From positions 186,001 to 250,000 of the forward strand of contig CBDCEL010000004.1 in NCBI GenBank assembly GCA_965215845.1: 64,000 nt of DNA. Reading direction: 5' to 3'. How positions within the stretch are numbered: position 1 is the first letter of the stretch; each line of letters starts with the position of its first letter. The DNA is from Aurantibacter_A sp965215845 (GTDB taxonomy: Bacteria; Bacteroidota; Bacteroidia; Flavobacteriales; Flavobacteriaceae). Of this stretch, positions 16,786 through 24,832 are shown in pieces. The notes beneath the pieces were generated by a model. That model worked only from the letters and a program-made list of their open reading frames with translations, had not been told where the DNA came from and did not search any database. Position numbers and translations under genes: made by a program.

Positions 16786-18000
16786 ATGAAACTTCATAGA
16801 AATTTGGTCTTTGCAGTTATCGACGCCCTGCATTTGATCTTCAATGAAAATGAATACGCCGATAAGGTGGTTCAAAAAGTCTTGAGGCTCGATAAGCGAT
16901 GGGGATCCCGTGACCGCGCTTTTATTGCCGAGACGACCTACGAAATGGTTCGTTACAAAAGGCTTTATGCCGAAATTGCAGAAGTCACTCCCCCTTTTAA
17001 AAGAAAAGACCTTTTTCGCATGTGGGCCGTATGGGCGGTTTTAAAAGGAATTAAATTACCGGATTGGAAACAAATCGAACCGACACCTGAAAGACGCATC
17101 AAAGGAAGGTTCGATGAACTTTCAAAAATTAGGAAATACCGCGAAGCTTTCCCAGATTGGATCGATGAACTTTGCTCAAAAGCCTTGGGCGAAAGTTTAT
17201 GGACGGCTGAAAGTGCCGCGCTGAACAAACAAGCTAAGGTCATTTTGCGAACAAATACCTTAAAGACTTCGAAAGAAAAACTTAGAAAAGCGCTGTTGGA
17301 TGAAGGAATTCTTACCGAACCCATAAAGGGATATCCATCAGCTCTCCGACTTCCTGAACGGGCTAATGTTTTCGTTACGGAATCATTCAAAAAAGGACTT
17401 TTCGAAGTGCAAGATGCATCCTCTCAGTTGGTTGCGGAACTTTTGGCCGCCCAACCCGGTCAACGCGTGGTCGATACCTGTGCGGGGGCAGGAGGCAAAT
17501 CGTTGCACCTGGCCTCCATAATGGAAAACAAGGGGCAATTGATTGCCATGGATATTTATGGAAGTAAATTGAAGGAACTCAAGCGCCGCGCCCGGAGAAA
17601 TGGCGCCCATAATATTGAAACTCGTGAAATCACCTCGACAAAGGTCTTCAAAAAGCTTTATGGCACCGCAGATCGTGTTTTGATCGATGCCCCCTGCACC
17701 GGACTTGGGGTCATTCGAAGAAACCCGGATACAAAATGGAAACTGCAACCCGGTTTTTTGGAAAAGATAGTAAAAGTTCAATATGACATTCTCCGTTCCT
17801 ACAGTAAAATTGTAAAACCAGGCGGCAAAATGGTTTATGCCACCTGTTCCATTCTTCCGCAGGAAAACAGTGAGCAGGTAACTTCTTTTTTGGCCTCTGA
17901 AGAGGGCAAGGATTTTACCTTGACAAAAGAAAAGAAAATCTATGCCAACAAGAGCGGTTTTGACGGGTTTTATATGGCTTTGATAGAGAGGTCAAAGTAA
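16786..18000 (+). CDS. rsmB: RsmB/NOP-family rRNA cytosine-C5 methyltransferase
   Basis: A 404-residue SAM-dependent enzyme that methylates cytosine C5 in rRNA, most likely position 967 of 16S rRNA. The N-terminal NusB-like part covers about residues 1-140. The methyltransferase core has the SAM loop DTCAGAGGKSLHL (about 235), the catalytic motif VLIDAPCTGLGVIRRNPD and the second cysteine motif YATCSILPQEN, the two-cysteine arrangement of the NOP2/NSUN group. Length and domain order fit RsmB, but RsmF-type specificity cannot be excluded. It is transcribed away from the Asp-box lipoprotein and towards purL. Confidence 0.88.
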   Translation: MKLHRNLVFAVIDALHLIFNENEYADKVVQKVLRLDKRWGSRDRAFIAETTYEMVRYKRLYAEIAEVTPPFKRKDLFRMWAVWAVLKGIKLPDWKQIEPTPERRIKGRFDELSKIRKYREAFPDWIDELCSKALGESLWTAESAALNKQAKVILRTNTLKTSKEKLRKALLDEGILTEPIKGYPSALRLPERANVFVTESFKKGLFEVQDASSQLVAELLAAQPGQRVVDTCAGAGGKSLHLASIMENKGQLIAMDIYGSKLKELKRRARRNGAHNIETREITSTKVFKKLYGTADRVLIDAPCTGLGVIRRNPDTKWKLQPGFLEKIVKVQYDILRSYSKIVKPGGKMVYATCSILPQENSEQVTSFLASEEGKDFTLTKEKKIYANKSGFDGFYMALIERSK

Positions 18001-18047
18001 TCAACGATCTGTTAACTATTCTTCGAAAATCGTTCTGTAAAAAGATG

Positions 18048-18055
18048 TATTTTTG
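18048..18055 (+). promoter_or_regulatory. Likely -7 element of purL
   Basis: TATTTTTG fits TAnnTTTG and lies 32 nt before the purL ATG. The -33 side is weak, with no TTG at 17-21 nt. Confidence 0.4.
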
Positions 18056-18087
18056 TGCTTTCTTAATCCACACAACCCAAACGTTCA

Positions 18088-21000
18088 ATGATTCACTTTT
18101 TCGGGGATGCGAGTTCCAAGGTTTTTGCAGTACAGACTGCCCAAGAACTTACAAAGGAAGATACAGATAAACTTTTCTGGTTGTTCGGCAACCAACCCAA
18201 AATAAACGCGGCGTCAATTGACGCCTTTTTTGTTGGTCCTCGCGCCTCCATGGTTAGTCCCTGGAGTACCAATGCCACCGAGATTACCCAAAATATGGGT
18301 ATTGAGGGTATCATTAGAATTGAGGAATTCAAAGGTGTCGATAGGGCTTTTACCGATTTCGACCCCATGCTTTTTCAAAAATTCCCGGTCTTGAATCAAT
18401 CGATTTTTAGAATTGATGTGGTTCCCGAGCCTGTTAGGGAAGTCGAAGACATTGCGTCTTATAACCAGCAGGAAGGTTTGGCACTAAGTGATGAGGAAGT
18501 CGAATATTTAGAAGACCTTTCAAAAAAAATTGGCCGCCCTTTGACCGATTCCGAGGTCTTCGGCTTTAGCCAGGTAAATTCAGAGCACTGCCGACACAAG
18601 ATTTTCAACGGTACCTTCGTAATCGATGGCAAAGAGAAGCCCAGCTCGTTATTCAAACTGATTAAAAAGACTTCACAGGAAAATCCAAACGATATTGTTT
18701 CCGCCTATAAAGACAATGTTGCTTTTCTGAAAGGACCAAAAGTCGTTCAATTCGCCCCCAGAACCGCTGACAAACCCGATTTTTATGAAGAAAAAGAATT
18801 TGAATCCGTCATTTCCTTAAAGGCCGAGACCCACAATTTTCCCACAACGGTAGAACCTTTCAATGGTGCTGCCACAGGTTCGGGCGGGGAAATTCGAGAT
18901 CGTTTGGCCGGAGGAAAGGGATCGCTACCCTTGGCCGGTACAGCGGTTTACATGACCGCCTATTCAAGACTTGAAAAGAATAGAACCTGGGAAAAGGCCC
19001 TACCAGAACGTGAATGGCTCTATCAAACGCCCATTGATATTTTGATCAAGGCCTCAAATGGCGCTTCCGATTTTGGCAATAAATTTGGACAGCCATTGAT
19101 TGCCGGATCCGTTCTGACATTTGAACACCAAGAGGTCTCGATGGAGCCTGCCCTGAGCGGAGCCGAAGGGCTCGACCAGACAGCAAGGCGTTTGGGATAT
19201 GACAAAGTCATCATGCAAGCAGGTGGCATCGGCTACGGAAAGTCAGGGCAAGCATTAAAAGACACCCCAAGTGCCGGCGATAAAATCGTAATCCTAGGCG
19301 GAGACAATTATCGCATTGGTATGGGGGGGGCGGCCGTTTCAAGTGCAGATACCGGCGAATTCAGTTCTGCGATTGAATTGAACGCCGTACAGCGGTCGAA
19401 TCCTGAAATGCAAAAACGTGCAGCGAATGCCATTCGTGGAATGGTGGAAAACGAGGTGAACGATATCGTTTCCATTCATGATCACGGCGCGGGCGGGCAC
19501 CTCAATTGTCTCTCCGAATTGGTCGAGGACACCGGTGGTAAAATCGATTTGGATAAATTACCGATTGGCGATCCCACCCTATCGGCCAAGGAAATTATCG
19601 GTAACGAATCACAAGAACGTATGGGGCTTGTCATCGGGAAAGAAAATATAGATTTATTGCAAAGAATAGCCGAAAGAGAACGTTCCCCAATGTATCAAGT
19701 TGGCGATGTAACCGACGATGACCGCTTCACTTTCGAATCACTCAAGACGGGGCAAAAACCTATGGACGTGCATTTAAGCGATATCTTTGGAAGCTCTCCA
19801 AAGACCGTAATGACCGATTCCACCGTCACGAGAACGTACGCCGAGGTAGATTACGCATTGGAGGCTTTTCATGACTATCTCGAACAAGTGTTGCAATTAG
19901 AGGCCGTGGCCTGCAAGGATTGGCTGACGAACAAGGTAGACAGATGCGTCGGTGGACGAGTGGCGAAACAACAGTGTGTCGGTCCCCTTCAGTTGCCTTT
20001 GAACAATGTTGGGGTAATGGCCTTGGACTTCAAAGGGAAGGAAGGCATCGCCACCAGTATAGGGCACTCCCCCATTTCAGGACTCATCGACCCATCGGCG
20101 GGAAGCAAGAACAGTATTGCTGAAGCTTTGACAAATATCATATGGGCTCCCTTGAAAAATGGATTGAAATCGGTTTCTCTCTCCGCCAATTGGATGTGGC
20201 CCTGTAAAAATGAAGGGGAAGATGCCAGGTTGTATGAAGCGGTACAAGCCGTTTCGGAGTTCGCTATCGAATTGGGCATCAATGTGCCCACCGGAAAGGA
20301 TTCTCTTTCCATGAAGCAGAAATACAAAGACGGTGATGTTGTGGCCCCAGGTACGGTGGTGATTTCCGCAGCCGGACATTGCAATGATATCACGAAAGTC
20401 GTTGAACCTGTACTGCAAAAAGAAGGAGGGGATGTATTCTATCTTGACCTTTCAAAAGACCGTTACAAGCTTGGCGGATCATCATTTTCCCAGATTCGAA
20501 ATGCCTTGGGAAGTGAGACTCCGACAATAAAGGATAGTGCCTATTTCGCAACTTGTTTTGATTCAATTCAAACTTTAATCGGTGAAGGTCAAATTATTGC
20601 AGGGCATGATGTTGCTTCCGGCGGTTTGATTACGACTCTTTTGGAATTGTGTTTTGCGGATATTGATTTGGGAGCCAAATTGGATCTTTCGGCTCTTGGG
20701 GAAGCCGATACCATTAAATTGCTCTTTTCCGAAAACGCGGGGATTGTTTTCCAAGCGAAAGATGCATCGATCGAAGCTAAATTATCGGAGTTGGGTATCG
20801 ACTTCAAGAAAATTGGATCTGTGGTCGCCGATTCAACTTTGACCATCAAGAATGGCGGTATGGAAATAGGTTTGAATATCACCTCACTTCGAGATAAGTG
20901 GTTTAAGACTTCTTTTTTATTGGATGATAGACAGACCGCGAACGGTTTGGCTACAGAGCGTTTCACAAATTACCGAAATCAACCCTTACAATATCTTTTT

Positions 21001-21858
21001 CCCAAGAACTTTACGGGAGACCTTCCAAACCCGAATATCGTGTTGAACACGGTCGAAGCGAAGCGTGGCCAAGACATTTCGGCCTCGATCAAAGAGGCAG
21101 ATCGACCCAAGGCGGCCATCCTTCGCGAAAAAGGTAGTAATTCAGAACGTGAAATGGCAAACGCCATGTACTTGGCCGGTTTTCAAGTGAAAGATGTCCA
21201 TATGACCGATTTGATATCCGGTCGCGAAAATTTGGAGGATATTCAGTTCCTCGGGGCAGTTGGCGGATTCTCAAATTCAGACGTATTGGGGAGTGCCAAA
21301 GGCTGGGCCGGTGCCATTAAATACAACGAAAAGGCAAATGAGGTGATCAAAAACTTTTTTGCCCGCCCCGACACCCTTTCGGTGGGTATCTGCAACGGTT
21401 GCCAGTTGTTCATGGAGTTGGATTTGATAAATCCCGAACATGGAGATCGACACGGAAAAATGACCTATAACGACAGCCATAAACATGAAAGCAATTTTAC
21501 CTCCGTAAAAATTGGGAAAAATAATTCCGTTATGCTTTCTTCTTTGGAAGGAACGACCTTGGGAGTTTGGATTTCCCATGGTGAAGGCAAATTCAGCCTG
21601 CCACTTACCGAAGACAAATATGGTATTGTCGCGAAATATGGCTACGCAAACTATCCCGCAAATCCGAATGGCAGTGATTTCAATGCGGCCATGCTCTGTG
21701 ACCCCACAGGAAGACACCTCGTTACCATGCCGCATATCGAACGCTCAATATTTCCTTGGAACTGGGCACATTACCCCAAAGAAAGAAAGGATAAAGTTAC
21801 ACCTTGGCTGCAGGCATTTGTAAATGCCAAAGAGTGGGTGGAAAAAGTCAAAAGCTAA
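18088..21858 (+). CDS. purL: Phosphoribosylformylglycinamidine synthase, large single-chain form
   Basis: A 1256-residue purine-pathway enzyme that converts FGAR and glutamine to FGAM with ATP. The order is: N-terminal PurS-like region, synthetase core with SEHCRHKIF and AETHNFPTTVEPFNGAATGS, a second AIRS-like half, and a C-terminal class I glutamine amidotransferase with the nucleophile Cys in VGICNGCQLF, and HIERSIFPWNWAHYP at the end. It is a little longer than I expect for the family, partly because of an insertion near residues 350-368 that contains the peptide PALSGAEG, encoded by a REP-like palindrome (19150-19171). The frame stays open. A GNAT gene follows 4 nt later. Confidence 0.96.
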   Translation: MIHFFGDASSKVFAVQTAQELTKEDTDKLFWLFGNQPKINAASIDAFFVGPRASMVSPWSTNATEITQNMGIEGIIRIEEFKGVDRAFTDFDPMLFQKFPVLNQSIFRIDVVPEPVREVEDIASYNQQEGLALSDEEVEYLEDLSKKIGRPLTDSEVFGFSQVNSEHCRHKIFNGTFVIDGKEKPSSLFKLIKKTSQENPNDIVSAYKDNVAFLKGPKVVQFAPRTADKPDFYEEKEFESVISLKAETHNFPTTVEPFNGAATGSGGEIRDRLAGGKGSLPLAGTAVYMTAYSRLEKNRTWEKALPEREWLYQTPIDILIKASNGASDFGNKFGQPLIAGSVLTFEHQEVSMEPALSGAEGLDQTARRLGYDKVIMQAGGIGYGKSGQALKDTPSAGDKIVILGGDNYRIGMGGAAVSSADTGEFSSAIELNAVQRSNPEMQKRAANAIRGMVENEVNDIVSIHDHGAGGHLNCLSELVEDTGGKIDLDKLPIGDPTLSAKEIIGNESQERMGLVIGKENIDLLQRIAERERSPMYQVGDVTDDDRFTFESLKTGQKPMDVHLSDIFGSSPKTVMTDSTVTRTYAEVDYALEAFHDYLEQVLQLEAVACKDWLTNKVDRCVGGRVAKQQCVGPLQLPLNNVGVMALDFKGKEGIATSIGHSPISGLIDPSAGSKNSIAEALTNIIWAPLKNGLKSVSLSANWMWPCKNEGEDARLYEAVQAVSEFAIELGINVPTGKDSLSMKQKYKDGDVVAPGTVVISAAGHCNDITKVVEPVLQKEGGDVFYLDLSKDRYKLGGSSFSQIRNALGSETPTIKDSAYFATCFDSIQTLIGEGQIIAGHDVASGGLITTLLELCFADIDLGAKLDLSALGEADTIKLLFSENAGIVFQAKDASIEAKLSELGIDFKKIGSVVADSTLTIKNGGMEIGLNITSLRDKWFKTSFLLDDRQTANGLATERFTNYRNQPLQYLFPKNFTGDLPNPNIVLNTVEAKRGQDISASIKEADRPKAAILREKGSNSEREMANAMYLAGFQVKDVHMTDLISGRENLEDIQFLGAVGGFSNSDVLGSAKGWAGAIKYNEKANEVIKNFFARPDTLSVGICNGCQLFMELDLINPEHGDRHGKMTYNDSHKHESNFTSVKIGKNNSVMLSSLEGTTLGVWISHGEGKFSLPLTEDKYGIVAKYGYANYPANPNGSDFNAAMLCDPTGRHLVTMPHIERSIFPWNWAHYPKERKDKVTPWLQAFVNAKEWVEKVKS
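19150..19171 (+). repeat. REP-like imperfect palindrome inside purL
   Basis: A 22-nt element, GCCCTGAGCGG then AGCCGAAGGGC, with GCCCT/AGGGC arms. It has the form of the CCCTTCGxCTCCGCTCAGGG repeats that are usually intergenic in many bacterial genomes. Here it is read in frame as A-L-S-G-A-E-G. Confidence 0.6.
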
Positions 21859-21862
21859 CCTC

Positions 21863-22318
21863 ATGGTCATCCGTCCCGCAAAAAGAGAAGACCTCCCCGC
21901 AATCGTTCAAATGATCGCCAACGATAAATTGGGTCGATTGCGCGAAAATTACCAAATTCCCCTTCCGCCCGAGTACTACCATGCCTTTGAGAATATCGAT
22001 AAAGACCCGAATCAGGAATTGGTGGTCATTGAAGCCAAATCTGAAAAGGTAATCGGCACCTTACAGTTAAGCTTCATTCAATATTTGACCTATCGAGGTG
22101 GAATTCGAGCACAAATAGAGGCCGTTCGAATACACGAAGACCACCGCGGTCATGGTGTCGGACAGCGATTGTTCAAATGGGCCATTGATCGCTCAAAAGA
22201 GAAAGGTGCCCATGTGGTGCAGTTGACCACCGATAAAAAAAGATCCGAAGCCCTTGCCTTTTATGAAAAACTGGGATTTGTCGATAGTCATGAAGGCATG
22301 AAACTGCACCTTTTGTAG
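21863..22318 (+). CDS. GNAT family N-acetyltransferase
   Basis: A 151-residue cytoplasmic acetyltransferase. The start is ATG 21863 (MVIRPAKREDLPAIVQMIAN), 4 nt after the purL stop; an in-frame ATG at 21824 lies inside purL and is not needed. The acetyl-CoA binding motif A is VRIHEDHRGHGVGQRLFKWA, with the expected R/Q-x-x-G-x-G/A pattern, and motif B follows as VVQLTTDKKRSEALAFYEKL then GF. The substrate is unknown. It is probably co-transcribed with purL, but nothing ties it to purine metabolism. Confidence 0.9.
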   Translation: MVIRPAKREDLPAIVQMIANDKLGRLRENYQIPLPPEYYHAFENIDKDPNQELVVIEAKSEKVIGTLQLSFIQYLTYRGGIRAQIEAVRIHEDHRGHGVGQRLFKWAIDRSKEKGAHVVQLTTDKKRSEALAFYEKLGFVDSHEGMKLHLL

Positions 22319-22479
22319 ATTCGAAGTGTGCTAATAATAAATTCCGGTAGCCCCCAATTAAGATTTTAATTCCATGGTCTTTTGCCATAAGTCAATGAAT
22401 TTATCGCACTCCAAGCACCAAACCGCGAACACCTAACAACTTTTTTCCCTATTTTGCAGTTACTCAGACGAAACTAACT

Positions 22480-24255
22480 ATGCAAAACGTAACCCGACTT
22501 TTTGATTTTCCCTATTACCAACTAGAGAAATTCAATCTTGAAAAATCCCTCGTTACCAAATACAATGGTAAGTGGGTGGCCACCTCGACCAAAGAATATC
22601 TGGATCGTGCAAACGATGTCAGTCGTGCTCTTTTGCGTATGGGGGTGCAAAAAGACGATAAGATTGCCATCATATCTTCCACCAACAGAACCGAGTGGAA
22701 CATCATGGATATCGGTATTCTACAAGTAGGGGCGCAGAGTATCCCTATTTATCCAACAATTTCTGCCGAAGAATATGAATATGTATTGAACCATAGTGGG
22801 GCAATCTATTGCTTTGTATCCGATGTCGAAGTACTTGAAAAGGTCAACGAGGTCAAATCATCGACCCAAATAAAGGAAGTGTATAGTTTTGACCAAATAG
22901 CTGATTGCAAGAACTACTCAGCACTTTTCGAACTGGGCAAAGACGACAGCAATCAAGATGAACTAGAGAAGCGAAAAGACGATGTTCGGCCCTCTGACTT
23001 GGCCACTATTATCTATACCTCCGGTACCACGGGCAAACCAAAAGGGGTTATGCTATCGCACAGCAATATTACCAGCAACGCACTGGCCAGTGCAAAGAGG
23101 CTTCCGATAACGGGTGCAGGCACCAAGGTACTGAGCTTTTTGCCAATTTGCCATATTTTCGAAAGAGTGCTTATATACCTGTATCAGTATTCTGGTTCAA
23201 CCGTCTATTTTGCGGAAGGGCTCGATAAAATCGGAGATAATATAAAAGAAGTCAAACCGCACCTCATGTCGGTTGTTCCCAGACTTTTGGAAAAACTATT
23301 CGACAAGATTTTTGCAAAGGGTGAAGAATTAACGGGAATCAAAAGAAAGCTCTTCTATTGGGCCGTTGAACTTGGAGAACAATGGGAACCCTATGGCAAA
23401 AACGGGTGGTGGTACCATTTCAAACTTTCCATCGCCGACAAATTGATCTTTAGCAAATGGCGAGAGGCCTTGGGTGGTGAGTTGAATACAATGGTCTCGG
23501 GCAGTGCGGCACTTCAACCTAGATTGGGCCGAATTTTCGGGGCTGCCGGAATGCAGGTAATGGAAGGCTACGGTCTTACAGAAACTTCACCTGTAGTTTC
23601 GGTGGGCATGTACAAAAACAATATGTATAAAGTAGGTACGGTAGGAAAGGCAATCGATGATGTCGAAATCAAGATTGCCGATGACGGTGAAATCTTGATC
23701 AAAGGTCCGAATGTAATGATGGGCTATTACAAGGATGCCGAGAGAACGGACGAAGTGATGACCGACGATTACTTTCATACCGGGGACAAAGGTGAAGTCG
23801 ATAGTGAAGGTTTCCTCAAAATAACCGGCCGAAAAAAAGAAATGTTCAAGACTTCAGGTGGCAAATATGTAATTCCGACCTTACTTGAAAACGAATTGAA
23901 GCAATCTCGTTTTATCGAACAAGTGATGGTCGTCGGCGAAGGGGAAAAAATGCCGGCAGCCCTCATTCAACCAAATTTTGAATTCGTCCAAGAATGGATT
24001 GCCAAAAAGAAAAAGAATATTGGTAATTCGGCCAAAGAAATTTCAGCATCACAAGAAGTAATCAGCCGTATTCAAAAAGAGCTCGATAAATGCAACAAGC
24101 ACTTTGGCAAATGGGAACAAATCAAAGTCTTTCGATTGACAGAAGATGTCTGGTCGCCTGATTCTGGGCACCTCACTCCTACCATGAAAATGAAACGAAG
24201 TGTCATAAAAGAGAAATATATAGACCTGTACAACGATATGTATGGGCGTTCTTGA
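22480..24255 (+). CDS. Long-chain fatty-acid--CoA ligase (AMP-forming)
   Basis: A 591-residue adenylate-forming enzyme that activates fatty acids to acyl-CoA, probably at the inner face of the membrane. Motifs are the P-loop-like YTSGTTGKPKGVMLSH (about 178), YGLTETSPVVS (about 366), and the hinge region YFHTGDKGEVDSEGFLKITG followed by RKKEMFKTSGGKYV. The length and internal sequence fit the FACL/FadD15 group common in Bacteroidota. It lies 111 nt upstream of marR and the beta-oxidation genes on the same strand; substrate activation before beta-oxidation is the evident job. No clear consensus promoter is seen before it. Confidence 0.93.
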   Translation: MQNVTRLFDFPYYQLEKFNLEKSLVTKYNGKWVATSTKEYLDRANDVSRALLRMGVQKDDKIAIISSTNRTEWNIMDIGILQVGAQSIPIYPTISAEEYEYVLNHSGAIYCFVSDVEVLEKVNEVKSSTQIKEVYSFDQIADCKNYSALFELGKDDSNQDELEKRKDDVRPSDLATIIYTSGTTGKPKGVMLSHSNITSNALASAKRLPITGAGTKVLSFLPICHIFERVLIYLYQYSGSTVYFAEGLDKIGDNIKEVKPHLMSVVPRLLEKLFDKIFAKGEELTGIKRKLFYWAVELGEQWEPYGKNGWWYHFKLSIADKLIFSKWREALGGELNTMVSGSAALQPRLGRIFGAAGMQVMEGYGLTETSPVVSVGMYKNNMYKVGTVGKAIDDVEIKIADDGEILIKGPNVMMGYYKDAERTDEVMTDDYFHTGDKGEVDSEGFLKITGRKKEMFKTSGGKYVIPTLLENELKQSRFIEQVMVVGEGEKMPAALIQPNFEFVQEWIAKKKKNIGNSAKEISASQEVISRIQKELDKCNKHFGKWEQIKVFRLTEDVWSPDSGHLTPTMKMKRSVIKEKYIDLYNDMYGRS

Positions 24256-24311
24256 CTTGACCTCCTTCCCATAAAGCCCACCCTTGATCTTTTGGTTGTT
24301 TTATTTTATTT

Positions 24312-24333
24312 TTTATTATGCATGCATAATAAA
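24312..24333. promoter_or_regulatory. Perfect 22-bp palindrome, probable MarR operator
   Basis: The half-site TTTATTATGCA is followed directly by its exact reverse complement, with no mismatch. It is centred 18 bp before a TATATTTG promoter element and 44 bp before the marR start, so a dimer bound here would cover the -33 region. Autoregulation by the adjacent MarR protein is inferred. Confidence 0.7.
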
Positions 24334-24340
24334 TTTTGTG

Positions 24341-24348
24341 TATATTTG
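24341..24348 (+). promoter_or_regulatory. -7 promoter element of the beta-oxidation operon
   Basis: TATATTTG matches TAnnTTTG. The -33 position falls inside the palindrome and has no TTG, so the promoter may be weak or activator-dependent. The leader to ATG 24367 is about 12 nt. Confidence 0.55.
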
Positions 24349-24366
24349 GGTTCCTAAAAACCTATT

Positions 24367-24819
24367 ATGCCGGATATCACCATAGACTATGCGCTTCGCG
24401 AAACATGGTTGGCCGTGGCCAAAATGTACAATGAAGAAGCCAAAAACTACGGAAGCACTATGGCCATGGGCTTTACGCTTTTAAGTATAGATCCAAAAAC
24501 GGGGACTCCTTCGACGGCACTAGGGCCTAAAATGGGGATGGAAGCAACAAGCCTATCACGAATATTGAAAAGTCTTGAAGAAAGAGGTTTTATAGAACGC
24601 AAACCCAATCCGAAAGATGGTAGAGGGGTTTTAATCCATCTTACCGCGGCCGGACTTGAAAAAAGAAACCTATCCAAAAATGCTGTTTTATGCTTCAATG
24701 ATATGGTTCGACAAAACGTCTCCGAGGAAAAAATGAGGGCATTCTTCGAGGTAACGGATGTAATCAATAAATTGATTTCGGAAAAAAACATTTTTGCAGA
24801 AAACACAACTAATAAATAA
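24367..24819 (+). CDS. MarR family transcriptional regulator
   Basis: A 150-residue winged-helix regulator that should bind DNA as a dimer. The recognition helix lies in GMEATSLSRILKSLEERGFI and the wing in ERKPNPKDGRGVLIHLTAAG, the classic MarR order. It is the first gene of a unit with fadN, fadA and fadE (13 nt before fadN) and has a perfect palindrome in front. It is thus likely to repress the operon and to be released by a fatty acid or acyl-CoA; the ligand is inference. Bacillus controls the equivalent genes with a TetR-type FadR, so the regulator differs. Confidence 0.92.
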   Translation: MPDITIDYALRETWLAVAKMYNEEAKNYGSTMAMGFTLLSIDPKTGTPSTALGPKMGMEATSLSRILKSLEERGFIERKPNPKDGRGVLIHLTAAGLEKRNLSKNAVLCFNDMVRQNVSEEKMRAFFEVTDVINKLISEKNIFAENTTNK

Positions 24820-24832
24820 TAAAGCAATATCA

